Assembly (NCBI GenBank): GCA_002419215.1
Contig: DIFQ01000110.1
Span: forward strand, 1 to 21,887
DNA: 21,887 bases
Source of the DNA: Syntrophaceae bacterium UBA5744
GTDB lineage: Bacteria; Desulfobacterota; Syntrophia; Syntrophales; UBA2192
Direction of reading: 5' to 3'
Shown: positions 8,507-15,715 of the stretch, piece after piece
How positions within the stretch are numbered: the first letter of the stretch is position 1
How the letters are laid out: each line of letters opens with the position of its first letter
Translations under genes and position numbers: made by a program
Notes under the pieces: generated by a model
Told to the model about the DNA's origin: nothing
Database searches by the model: none
The model's input: only the letters and a program-made list of their open reading frames with translations

Positions 8507-9663
8507 GCGACCCCCTGCAAAGCGCCCGCAAGCGCCTGAGGGCCTGGTTCAACCGGCGCAGGCTCGAGAAGGAGCGGGACTTCTACGGGGACGCGTTCCG
8601 GGCCCGCGGCCTGCAGATCCCCGGTGAGGCTCAGATCCGGGCGGCCATGCGGCAGCGACACCCCGGCCTCGAGCCGAAATCGAAGGGGAAGATCCGCACC
8701 CTGGCGATCTGGCACAACTACAACTGGGAGACGGACGCCCTGAAGCCGTCCCTGGAGCGGTTCGGGCCGGTCCGCCTCTATGACTGGTACGGGGAGTTCG
8801 ACCACAGCCGGAAAAACTGGGCCCGCGAGCTCAAGCCGCGGATGAACCGGGCCCTCGTCGATCTTATCGGCACGTGGTGCCGCGACGAGAGGCCCGACGT
8901 GATCTTCACGTACCTCTCGGGGGAGCTGGTCTGGCCCGAGACGGTGCAGGCGATGCGGTCGCAGGGGATCCCGATCTTCAATCTCGCCCTCAACGACAAG
9001 GAGCACTTCGTGGGGAAGGTCCGCGGGGGCCGTGCCTTCGGGATGAGGGACATCTGCCGGCATTTCGACCTGTGCTGGACGAGCACCGAGGATGCCCTGA
9101 AGAAATACTGCGTCGAGGGGGCCATGCCCCTTTACCTTCCGGAAGGGGCCAACCCGGAGATTCACCGGCCCTGTGACGTCGAGCGCTCCATCGACGTGGC
9201 CTTCGTGGGGCAGTGCTACGGAAACCGGCCCGATGTCATCCGCAGGCTGCAGGAAAAAGGCATCCGCGCCGAGGCCTTCGGCTTCGGCTGGCCGAACGGG
9301 GCGCTCGCGACGGATGAAATGGTGAAGATGTATTCCCGCAGCCGGATCAACCTGGGCTTCGGGGGCGTGGCGGGGCACGATGACACATACTGCCTGAAAG
9401 GAAGGGATTTCGAAATCCCCATGAGCGGCGGGCTCTACGTCACCGAATCCTGCGCGGAGCTCGAGAAGTTCTTCCGGCCGGGCGAGGAAGTGGTCACCTA
9501 CGGGGATTTCGACGACCTCGTGGAGAAGCTCCGGCACCTCCTTTCCCACCCCGAAGAGGCCGACAGGATCAGGAAGGCCGGGTTCGAGCGGGCCCGCTCC
9601 GAGCACACCTGGGAGATGCGGTTCGAGAAGGTCTTCAAGCTCCTAGGGGTCCTGGAAGAGTAG
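8503..9663 (+). CDS. CgeB-like glycosyltransferase (GT-B fold, Glyco_trans_1_2 C-terminal domain)
   Basis: The 386-residue protein is built as two Rossmann-like halves. The N-terminal half (about 64-225) contains TLAIWHNYNWETDALKPSL (66-84) and PDVIFTYLSGEL (131-142). The second half begins near SIDVAFVGQCYGNRPDVI (229-246). It ends in the donor-site pattern common to this family: CLKGRDFEIPMSGGLYVTES (297-316), FFRPGEEVVTY (323-333), and a helical tail with RSEHTWEMRFEKVF (365-378). The start is the ATG overlapping the preceding TGA, with a G-rich ribosome binding site just ahead; upstream in-frame starts lie inside the preceding gene. It is the last gene of the polysaccharide cluster and is followed by a terminator. 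Donor and acceptor are unknown. Confidence 0.82.
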   Translation: MSDPLQSARKRLRAWFNRRRLEKERDFYGDAFRARGLQIPGEAQIRAAMRQRHPGLEPKSKGKIRTLAIWHNYNWETDALKPSLERFGPVRLYDWYGEFDHSRKNWARELKPRMNRALVDLIGTWCRDERPDVIFTYLSGELVWPETVQAMRSQGIPIFNLALNDKEHFVGKVRGGRAFGMRDICRHFDLCWTSTEDALKKYCVEGAMPLYLPEGANPEIHRPCDVERSIDVAFVGQCYGNRPDVIRRLQEKGIRAEAFGFGWPNGALATDEMVKMYSRSRINLGFGGVAGHDDTYCLKGRDFEIPMSGGLYVTESCAELEKFFRPGEEVVTYGDFDDLVEKLRHLLSHPEEADRIRKAGFERARSEHTWEMRFEKVFKLLGVLEE

Positions 9664-9736
9664 AAATACGAGTCACTGAAAAAGATGAACTGCCCCGCAG
9701 CAGGCTAAGACGTATCAACTGTCTTTCCGACTTGAT

Positions 9737-9781
9737 CCGGAATCCAGTCTTCAGATGGATTCCCGCTTTCGCGGGAATGAC
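9737..9781. repeat. REP-like palindromic element
   Basis: A perfect 8-base-pair stem, ATTCCCGC (9759-9766) with GCGGGAAT (9771-9778), closes a TTTC loop. It is flanked by GGAATCCAG and by GATGGATT ahead of the stem and TGACA after it. This arrangement matches, from memory, a dispersed palindrome seen in many bacterial genomes (GTCATTCCCGCGAAAGCGGG type). It lies between the last glycan gene and the shared terminator. No T-run follows, so it is unlikely to be the terminator itself. Confidence 0.6.
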
Positions 9782-9820
9782 AACGATCAAGCGTATTTCG
9801 GGAATTTAATCCTCAAGGAC

Positions 9821-9870
9821 TAAAATCCCCCTTTCGTTCACTCTTGCAGAGAACGGAAGGGGGATTTTTT
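9821..9870. terminator. Strong bidirectional intrinsic terminator between convergent genes
   Basis: Arm 9824-9839 pairs with 9851-9866 over 16 bases with one G-U, around an 11-base loop. The A-rich left flank can add pairs with the following T-run. On the + strand the stem is followed by T9865-9870, which ends the glycan transcript. On the minus strand the complementary A-rich flank gives a shorter T tract, which would end folD. The position between converging genes fits a shared terminator. Confidence 0.85.
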
Positions 9871-9880
9871 CATTCTCGGG

Positions 9881-9943
9881 CTGTCGGCTGTATACTGTCG
9901 GCTCTTCTGCCTTGTAGCCTGTGGTCTGCAGCCTTTAGCCTGT
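9881..9943. repeat. Array of nine 7-base words at the folD 3' end
   Basis: Read in one register, the segment splits into nine consecutive heptamers: CTGTCGG, CTGTATA, CTGTCGG, CTCTTCT, GCCTTGT, AGCCTGT, GGTCTGC, AGCCTTT, AGCCTGT. Two words recur exactly and most of the others are one to three changes from a recurring word. The last units run into the folD stop codon and final codons. I see no coding role. It looks like a degenerate short-word spacer array of the kind found elsewhere in this window. Confidence 0.55.
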
Positions 9944-10783
9944 TTTCAGTGCGCTGTTCAGGGTGTTTCGCAACAGCATGGCGATCGTCATGGGACCCAC
10001 GCCGCCCGGCACCGGCGTGATCCAGGATGCCTTCGCGGCCGCCTCGGCAAAGGCCACATCGCCCACCAGCTTTCCGTCGGGCCGGCGGTTGATCCCCACG
10101 TCGATGACGACGGCCCCCTCCCGGACCATGTCGCCCCGGATCATCTCGGCCTTGCCCGCCGCGGCCACCAGGATGTCGGCCCGTCTCGTCACGGCTGCAA
10201 GGTCCCTTGTCCGCGTGTGGCAGATAGTCACCGTGGCGTGTCGGTTGAGAAGCATCAGCGCCAGGGGCTTGCCCACGATGTTGCTTCGGCCCACGATGAC
10301 GGCTTCCTTGCCCTCGATGGCGATCCCGCTGCGGTCGAGCAGTTCGATGACCCCCAGCGGCGTGCAGGCCCGATGGCCGGGCCGGCCGGTGAAAAGCCCC
10401 CCTATATTGAAGGGGTGAAACCCGTCCACGTCCTTGCGGGGGTCGATGGTCTCGATCACCACGTCGGGGTTGATGTGCTTCGGCAGCGGCAGCTGGACCA
10501 GGATGCCGTGGATCTCGGGGCTCGCGTTGAGCCCGGCGACGATCTCCCGGAGCCGATCCTCCGGAGTGTCCTCCGGCAGCCGGTACTCCCGCGACAGGAA
10601 CCCGGCCTCCGTTGCGGCCTTCTCTTTTCGTCCCACGTAGATCTTCGAGGCGGCATCCTCGCCGACGAGGATCACGGCAAGACCGGGGACAATCCCCTTT
10701 TTCTCTTTCAAGTCAATGGCTTGGGTCTTGACCTCCGCCCTCACTTCCTGGGCGATCCTGTTTCCGTCGATCACTGCGGCCAT
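9935..10783 (-). CDS. folD: Bifunctional methylenetetrahydrofolate dehydrogenase / methenyltetrahydrofolate cyclohydrolase
   Basis: FolD interconverts 5,10-methylene-, 5,10-methenyl- and 10-formyl-tetrahydrofolate in the cytoplasm with NAD(P), feeding purine and formyl-Met synthesis and, in anaerobes, C1 or formate metabolism. The 282 residues match the family length. Visible residues are Tyr49 and Lys53 in SKIYVGRKEKA, Gln97 in GILVQLPLP (93-101), Asp119 in RKDVDGFHP (116-124), the Rossmann loop AVIVGRSNIVGKPLA (161-175) and the closing motif TPVPGGVGPMTIAML (256-270). The start at 10783 gives MAAVIDGNRIAQEV, aligned with the usual FolD N-terminus, and a GGGGGAG ribosome binding site directly upstream. 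In-frame ATGs at 10795 and 10819 would add residues encoded by a spacer repeat array, so they are less likely. It is a lone minus-strand housekeeping gene between two + strand operons. Confidence 0.96.
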   Translation of the reverse strand: MAAVIDGNRIAQEVRAEVKTQAIDLKEKKGIVPGLAVILVGEDAASKIYVGRKEKAATEAGFLSREYRLPEDTPEDRLREIVAGLNASPEIHGILVQLPLPKHINPDVVIETIDPRKDVDGFHPFNIGGLFTGRPGHRACTPLGVIELLDRSGIAIEGKEAVIVGRSNIVGKPLALMLLNRHATVTICHTRTRDLAAVTRRADILVAAAGKAEMIRGDMVREGAVVIDVGINRRPDGKLVGDVAFAEAAAKASWITPVPGGVGPMTIAMLLRNTLNSALKTG

Positions 10784-10787
10784 CTGC

Positions 10788-10827
10788 TCCCCCATCCCTT
10801 CATCCTTCCAACATTTCAATATTCCAA
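10788..10827 (-). repeat. Array of five 8-base words upstream of folD
   Basis: Read on the minus strand, the leader of folD divides into the octamers TTGGAATA, TTGAAATG, TTGGAAGG, ATGAAGGG and ATGGGGGA. The first three share a TTG-R-AA frame and the later ones drift from it. The array spans two in-frame ATG codons, which argues that they are accidental starts. It could also supply folD's purine-rich ribosome binding region. Confidence 0.45.
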
Positions 10828-10976
10828 GAAGTTTCTGCTTTTACCTCAGGCAATGCGAATTGTCAAGAAAAGGGCGGGAAAGAGGGGGTGCCGGCCGGTT
10901 GGGCCGGAGACGGTCCTTTGAAGGGTTTCCCCCCGTCAAAAAGCCCCGGAATGCCCATTTTTTCTGCTGTTTTCTG

Positions 10977-11005
10977 TTGAAGAGTTGACCCCGTTGTGAT
11001 ATGGT
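10977..11005 (+). promoter_or_regulatory. Possible sigma-70 promoter of the acyl-CoA operon
   Basis: TTGAAG (10977-10982) is followed after 17 bases by TATGGT (11000-11005), preceded by TGA in extended -10 position. Each hexamer matches the consensus at four of six bases. The site lies 33 bases ahead of the acyl-CoA ligase start. The region is AT-richer than its surroundings. A promoter is expected here because folD is divergent, but the match is only moderate. Confidence 0.35.
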
Positions 11006-11037
11006 TCGCCCGTAAATTTTGGGGGTCCGTGGGCTTT

Positions 11038-12492
11038 ATGAACCTTGGGAAGATGTTCGGAGACGCCTGCCGCGCCTACAAGGACAACACGGCCCTTGTG
11101 TTCGAGAATTCACGGATCAGCTTCAAGGACATGGAAGGGGCCGTGAACTCCCTGGCCAACCACCTGAAATCCCTCGGTATCGGCAAGGGGGACAAGGTGG
11201 CCATGATGCTCCCCAACGTCCCCGAATTCCCCATTGCCTACTTTGCCTGCCAGAAACTGGGCGCCGTGGCCGTGACGCTCAATGTCATGTCCACCTCCTA
11301 CGAATTGCAGTACCTTCTCGACAACAGCGACTCCAGGATCCTGATCACGGCTGCAACCTCGGCACGGCGCTTCGAGGAGATCAAGGACCGGATCTCCACC
11401 TGCAGACTCCTGCTCTTGACGGAGGTGGACGAAGGCCCCCTGTCCATGAAGAAGGCCCTGGAGGCGGGCCCTTTCGAGTTCGAGCCCTCCGATGCTGCGG
11501 AAGACGACCCGGCCGTCATGATTTACACGTCGGGGCTGACGGGCAAGCCCCTCGGGGCCGTCCTGACCCATGGTAACCTGATATCCCAGTCCCTGCTGCT
11601 GAAAAACCTGTTCGGGGCAACATCGACGGACAAGGCGTTGTGCCTTATCCCTCTCTTTCATTCCTTCGGCGCCGTCGCCAACATGCTCAACCCCATCCTG
11701 ATCGGTGCCTGCGTCGTGATGCTCGACGCTTTCAGCATCGAAAGCATTTTCAAGGCCATCGAGACCGAGAAGATCACCTATATGTCCGCCGTCCCGCGGG
11801 TTTTTCTCGGCATGCTCCTGCAGGAAGGGGCGGGGAATTTCAACGTCAGTTCCCTGAAGTTCTGCGTCACCGGCGGATCGGCCATGCCGCCGGCCTACAT
11901 TCCCCAGTTCGAGAAGAAATTCAGGGTGAGGATCCGAGAAGGGTACGGCCTGACGGAGGCCTCGCCCGTATGCTCTGTCACGAGACTTGACATGGAGCAG
12001 AAGCCCGGTTCCATAGGCGTCCCCATCCCGGGGCTGGAAGCCCGCATCGTCGACGACACCGAACGGGACCTTCCCCGCGGCGAGATCGGGGAGCTCGTCG
12101 TCAGGGGCCCGAACGTCATGCAGGGTTATTACAAGGATCCCGAGGCAACGGCCCTCGTGCTGCGCAATGGCTGGCTCCACACGGGAGATCTCGCCCTGAT
12201 CGATGCCGACGGTCATATCTTTCTCAAGGGCCGCAAGAAGCGGATGATCATCACCAGCGGGTTCAACGTCTACCCGCGGGAAGTGGAGATCGTCCTGAAC
12301 ATGCACCCCGCCGTCCAGGACTCGAAGATCATCGGAAAATCAGACCTCATGCGGGGGGAGGTTGTCAAGGCGCTCATCGTGAAAAAAGAGGGGGCCTCTG
12401 CAGATGAAAAGGCCATCCTGAAGCACTGCAGAACCTACCTGTCCTCGTATAAGATCCCAAGAGAAATCGAGTTCGTTGATCGCTTGAGTTGA
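11038..12492 (+). CDS. AMP-forming acyl-CoA ligase-like protein (ANL superfamily), atypical motifs
   Basis: ANL ligases adenylate a carboxylic acid and transfer it to CoA. The 484 residues contain the phosphate-binding loop as YTSGLTGKPLGAVLTH (163-178), where the usual PKG reads PLG. GYGLTEASP (302-310), GWLHTGD (378-384) with the ribose-binding Asp384, and the hinge region GRKKRMIITSGFNVYPREVE (398-417) are also present. The protein stops at EFVDRLS, just before the place where most relatives carry the LPK-x-x-x-GK segment with the adenylation lysine. No frameshift restoring that segment is visible downstream. ATG 11038 begins at the usual N-terminus (MNLGKMF); GTG 10996 is an in-frame alternative. 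As the first gene of the operon it probably activates the fatty or aromatic acid, or releases it from CoA. Substrate chain length is not predictable. Confidence 0.82.
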   Translation: MNLGKMFGDACRAYKDNTALVFENSRISFKDMEGAVNSLANHLKSLGIGKGDKVAMMLPNVPEFPIAYFACQKLGAVAVTLNVMSTSYELQYLLDNSDSRILITAATSARRFEEIKDRISTCRLLLLTEVDEGPLSMKKALEAGPFEFEPSDAAEDDPAVMIYTSGLTGKPLGAVLTHGNLISQSLLLKNLFGATSTDKALCLIPLFHSFGAVANMLNPILIGACVVMLDAFSIESIFKAIETEKITYMSAVPRVFLGMLLQEGAGNFNVSSLKFCVTGGSAMPPAYIPQFEKKFRVRIREGYGLTEASPVCSVTRLDMEQKPGSIGVPIPGLEARIVDDTERDLPRGEIGELVVRGPNVMQGYYKDPEATALVLRNGWLHTGDLALIDADGHIFLKGRKKRMIITSGFNVYPREVEIVLNMHPAVQDSKIIGKSDLMRGEVVKALIVKKEGASADEKAILKHCRTYLSSYKIPREIEFVDRLS

Positions 12493-12495
12493 TCC

Positions 12496-12558
12496 CGGCT
12501 TCCGGCGCCTGATCGCGGGCGGTGGAAGCCGAGAAACCGCCGCGCCGGCAAACCGCCG
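12496..12558. repeat. Inverted and direct repeats after the ligase gene
   Basis: CGGCTTCC (12496-12503) is exactly inverted at 12524-12531, giving an 8-base-pair hairpin with a 20-base loop starting 4 bases after the ligase stop. It is followed by AAACCGCCG at 12534-12542 and again at 12550-12558, a direct repeat with a 16-base offset. No T-run follows, so it is not a standard terminator. The remainder of the 231-base gap up to 12723 holds only a short GGCGCA/TGCGCC hairpin (12669-12684) and the next gene's ribosome binding site. Confidence 0.4.
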
Positions 12559-12723
12559 ATTGCCGGGTCCGCGCCCTGCCGCCTTCGCGCCGCATCGAGC
12601 GGGAAAGGTGACCCCGTTCCGGGCGAGGCAGGGCTCAGAGCCTGATGGAAAAATCAAAAGGGCTTTGCGGCGCAGGCTTGCGCCCTGCCGCGAATCCCTC
12701 ACAGGAGAGAAGAGGAGGTAGAG

Positions 12724-14085
12724 ATGGAAAAGGTACCGCAGAAGTTGGACAAGACGAGAGCCGAATACTACAAAGGCGCACCCATCGCGAAGTTCGGCGA
12801 GAGAAAACCGGATTACAAGGGGATGGGGAGAAAGATCAAGAACACTTACAAGAACCTCCGGGAGGTGGTCTGCGTCGAGGCCTGCCGGACGCCCTACGGC
12901 GTCTTCGGCGGCGCGCTGAAGGGCTTTGACGCCCCGCAGCTGGGCGCCATGGCCATCAAGGAGTGCCTCCGCAGGACGGGAGGCAAGGTGAAAGGCGAGG
13001 ATGTGGATTACGTGTTCATGGGACAGGTTGTCCCGGCAGGCTGCGGGCAGGTGCCCAGCCGCCAGGCCACGCTGCTGGCGGGACTGCCGGAGTTCGTCCC
13101 CTCGATCACGGTGAACAAGGTCTGCTCGTCGGGCATCAAGACGATCGACCTGGCCGTGCAGATGATCCAGACGGGCCGGGCGGAGATCGTGATTGCCGGC
13201 GGGCAGGAAAGCATGTCGAACTGCCCCTACTCGCTTCCCGACATGCGCTGGGGAAACCGGATGGGACTGCCGAACGGCCGCATGGTGGACCTCATGGTCT
13301 ATGACGGCCTCTGGGATGCCTTCTACAACCGGCACATGGCCATCCATGGGTCCGAAACGGCCGACGAGTTCGGCTTCACGCGCCAGGACCAGGACGAGTG
13401 GGCCCTTCAGTCCCAGATGCGGGCCGTCGCGGCGATGAAAGCGGGAAGGCTCGACGACGAGATCTTCCCCGTGGAGATCAAGAAGGGAAAGGACGTCGTC
13501 GTATTCGACAAGGACGAGGGACCGCGGCCGGCCACGACCCTGGAAGGCCTGGCGAAGCTGCCCCCCGTCTTCAACCACAAGAGCACCGTCACCGGCCAGC
13601 CCGGCGGCGTGACGGCCGGAAACGCCCCCGGCGTCAACGACGGCGGCGATGTGTGTCTGCTCATGAGCGCCGAGATGGCGAAAAAGCTGGGCATGAAGCC
13701 CCTCTTCACCATCCTGGACTACGCAGAGGTCTCCCAGCAGACCAAGGACATCGCCACGGTGCCGGGACTTTCCATCAAGAAGGTCCTCGAGCAGAACGAC
13801 CTCACGGTCGACAAGGTTGATCTCGTCGAGATCAACGAAGCCTTTTCGGCGGTGGCCATCATCAGCGCCCGCACGATCCTCGGCATGAGCAAGGAGGAGA
13901 TGCTCAAGAAGGTCAACGTCAACGGCAGCGCCATCGCCTACGGGCATCCCATCGGCGCCACGGGCGCCCGCATCCTCATGACGCTCGGCTACGAGCTGCG
14001 CCGCCGCGGCGGCGGAATCGGTGTCTGCGGCATCTGCTCGGGCCACGCCCAGGGCGATGCGATGCTGATAAAGGTTGAGGCGTAA
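12724..14085 (+). CDS. Thiolase (acetyl-CoA C-acyltransferase/acetyltransferase) with N-terminal extension
   Basis: Thiolases split 3-ketoacyl-CoA with CoA, or condense two acyl-CoAs in reverse. Nucleophilic Cys134 lies in NKVCSSGIKTI (131-141). NEAF is at 371-374, the catalytic His408 is in YGHPIGATGARI (406-417), and the second cysteine, Cys438, is in CGICSGHAQGDAM (435-447). That last motif deviates from the usual C-x-GGG-x-G but keeps C-x-G. The family core begins near residue 46 (REVVCVEACRTPYG), so about 45 residues precede it; they are charged, lysine-rich and not a signal peptide. The start is firm: AGGAGG at 12713-12718 lies 5 bases before the ATG. It lies third-last in conservation terms from its neighbour thiolase in no obvious way, but the two are clearly paralogous and tandem. 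The cytoplasmic product feeds acetyl-CoA. Confidence 0.93.
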   Translation: MEKVPQKLDKTRAEYYKGAPIAKFGERKPDYKGMGRKIKNTYKNLREVVCVEACRTPYGVFGGALKGFDAPQLGAMAIKECLRRTGGKVKGEDVDYVFMGQVVPAGCGQVPSRQATLLAGLPEFVPSITVNKVCSSGIKTIDLAVQMIQTGRAEIVIAGGQESMSNCPYSLPDMRWGNRMGLPNGRMVDLMVYDGLWDAFYNRHMAIHGSETADEFGFTRQDQDEWALQSQMRAVAAMKAGRLDDEIFPVEIKKGKDVVVFDKDEGPRPATTLEGLAKLPPVFNHKSTVTGQPGGVTAGNAPGVNDGGDVCLLMSAEMAKKLGMKPLFTILDYAEVSQQTKDIATVPGLSIKKVLEQNDLTVDKVDLVEINEAFSAVAIISARTILGMSKEEMLKKVNVNGSAIAYGHPIGATGARILMTLGYELRRRGGGIGVCGICSGHAQGDAMLIKVEA

Positions 14086-14139
14086 GGCTTAAGGCAGGAC
14101 AGAAAGATCTTTCTTTCCATAAGTCCTAAGCCATAAGCC
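14079..14139. repeat. Imperfect hairpin with 7-base-word arms around a perfect 14-base palindrome
   Basis: The left arm reads GGCGTAA, GGCTTAA, GGCAGGA (14079-14099). The right arm, read as its complement, is GGCTTAT, GGCTTAG, GACTTAT (14139 back to 14119). The centre holds AGAAAGATCTTTCT (14101-14114), a perfect palindrome. The first two word pairs align well and the third poorly. It starts over the stop codon of the upstream thiolase. It could slow transcription or stabilise mRNA ends between the two thiolases; a role is not shown. Confidence 0.5.
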
Positions 14140-14196
14140 CTGAACACGAAGCTGATTGAAGAATCATATCCAATATTGTTGAAAGGAGAAGAGAGG

Positions 14197-15486
14197 ATGA
14201 AAGATGTAGTCATTGTCAGTGGAGCGAGGACGGCCGTCGGCGAGTTCGGCGGTTCCCTGAAAGGCGTATCCGTCGTTGAGCTGGGCAGGCTTTGCATCAA
14301 GGAAGCCATTGTGCGCGCCGGCCTGAGACCCGCAATCTCGGCCGACATCAAGAGCTTCCGCCCCAAGCCCTTCGGCGATTTCGACATGACGGAAATCCAG
14401 AAGAAACACTACGACTACGACAAGGGCCTGAAGCCCGTCTATTTCGACGAGGTCATCATGGGCAACGTGCTGACGGCGGGTGTGGGCCAGAACCCCCCCC
14501 GGCAGTCGGCCATCTATGCGGGGCTTCCCGAGGAGACCAACGTCATCACGGTCCAGAAGGTCTGCGCCTCCGGGATGAAGGCCATCGCGCTGGCGGCCCA
14601 GGCCATCATGGCGGGCGAGGGCGACATCTTCGTCGCCGGCGGCATGGAGAACATGAGCAACGTCCCCTACGCCCTGGCCGACGCGCGCTGGGGTTTCCGG
14701 ATGAACATGCCCTACGGCAAGGTGACGGATCTCATGGTCCATGACGGCCTGTGGGAAATCTTCAATGCTTACCACATGGGCTTCACGGCCGAAAACATCG
14801 CCACCAAGTACAAGATCTCCCGGGAAGAGCAGGACCAGCTGGCCTACGAGAGCCATCGCAGGGCCCGCGCGGCCAATGCCAGCGGCGCCGTGGCCGACGA
14901 GATCGTCCCCGTCGTGATCCCCCAGCGGAAGGGCGATCCCAAGGTGTTCAAGGTGGACGAGCGTCCCATGGACACGACCCTCGAGAAGATGGCCAAGCTG
15001 CCCACCGTTTTCAGCAAGACCGGAACGGTCACGGCAGGCAACGCCTCGGGCATCAATGACGCAGCCTGCGCCGTGATTGTCATGAGCGCCGACAAGGCCA
15101 AAGAGCTGGGCCTGAAGCCCCTGGCCAAGATCAAGGGCTGGGCCTCGGGCGGCGTCGACCCGGCCTACATGGGTCTCGGCCCCATCCCGGCGGTCAGGAA
15201 GCTCTTCAAGAAGCTCAACCTCAGCATGAAGGACATGGGCGTGATCGAGCTCAACGAGGCCTTCGCGGTCCAGGCCCTGGGCTGCATCAAGGAACTCGGC
15301 GTCGACCTCAACAAGTGCAACCTCAACGGCAGCGGGATCTCCATCGGCCACCCCATCGGCTGCACCGGCGCCCGCATCACCTACACACTGGCCATGCAGA
15401 TGCAGAAGGCCGGCCACAAGTACGGCCTCGCCTCGCTGTGCATCGGCGGCGGCCAGGGCATGGCCATCGTTCTCGAGAAAGTGTAA
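14197..15486 (+). CDS. Thiolase (acetyl-CoA C-acyltransferase/acetyltransferase), second copy, with internal insertion
   Basis: The 429-residue protein has the catalytic set complete. Cys123 is in QKVCASGMKAI (120-130), NEAFAVQALG at 353-362, His385 in SIGHPIGCTGARI (382-394) and Cys415 in LCIGGGQGMAI (414-424). Between AGLRP (41-45) and FDEVIMGNV (83-91) there are about 35 residues more than in standard thiolases, charged and without a known motif. The ATG is chosen because AAGGAG (14183-14188) lies 8 bases upstream; a TTG at 14176 would put the ribosome binding site inside the gene. The two adjacent thiolases share stretches such as DLMV-x-DGLW and are likely diverged duplicates, perhaps differing in acyl-chain length. 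It is followed by a long stem-loop before the next gene. Confidence 0.94.
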   Translation: MKDVVIVSGARTAVGEFGGSLKGVSVVELGRLCIKEAIVRAGLRPAISADIKSFRPKPFGDFDMTEIQKKHYDYDKGLKPVYFDEVIMGNVLTAGVGQNPPRQSAIYAGLPEETNVITVQKVCASGMKAIALAAQAIMAGEGDIFVAGGMENMSNVPYALADARWGFRMNMPYGKVTDLMVHDGLWEIFNAYHMGFTAENIATKYKISREEQDQLAYESHRRARAANASGAVADEIVPVVIPQRKGDPKVFKVDERPMDTTLEKMAKLPTVFSKTGTVTAGNASGINDAACAVIVMSADKAKELGLKPLAKIKGWASGGVDPAYMGLGPIPAVRKLFKKLNLSMKDMGVIELNEAFAVQALGCIKELGVDLNKCNLNGSGISIGHPIGCTGARITYTLAMQMQKAGHKYGLASLCIGGGQGMAIVLEKV

Positions 15487-15547
15487 CCCGTCAACCTTCC
15501 AGAGCAACACCCCGGAGCCCGTGAGCTCCACCATCATCACAGTCAAC

Positions 15548-15586
15548 CCTGTCCCGGCGGGAGGTCCCTCTCCCGCCGGGGACAGG
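15548..15586. other. Very stable stem-loop inside the beta-oxidation operon
   Basis: CCTGTCCCGGCGGGA (15548-15562) pairs fully with 15571-15586 except for one bulged base, around an 8-base loop. Nearly all pairs are G-C. There is no T-run after it, and genes continue on the same strand, so it is more likely an mRNA-stabilising or processing hairpin than a terminator; a Rho-linked pause cannot be excluded. The remainder of the 229-base gap shows no ORF or promoter I can support. Confidence 0.6.
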
Positions 15587-15715
15587 TCCGTCGGCACCGG
15601 AGATTCGCCGCTTCGAGCGTCAGGCCCGCCCCAGGAGAGAGGATTCTGCCGCGGGCGCGACGCCGGACCGGGCTGGACTCATCAATAACAAAAACGGACA
15701 AGGAGGGTGAGTAAG

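Noticed and set aside
9737..9781. Terminator of the glycan cluster
   Set aside because: The stem has no T-run; the hairpin at 9821-9870 is a far better terminator.
10795..10819. Upstream ATG starts for folD
   Set aside because: They lie in a short-word repeat array, and the start at 10783 aligns with the usual FolD N-terminus.
10985..11017. TTGACC with GTAAAT as promoter of the acyl-CoA operon
   Set aside because: The 21-base spacing is too long; the overlapping TTGAAG-17-TATGGT arrangement fits better.
12480..12640. Possible frameshift or stop read-through extending the acyl-CoA ligase
   Set aside because: None of the three frames downstream encodes the expected LPK-x-GK segment; the in-frame text after the TGA is generic GC-rich sequence.
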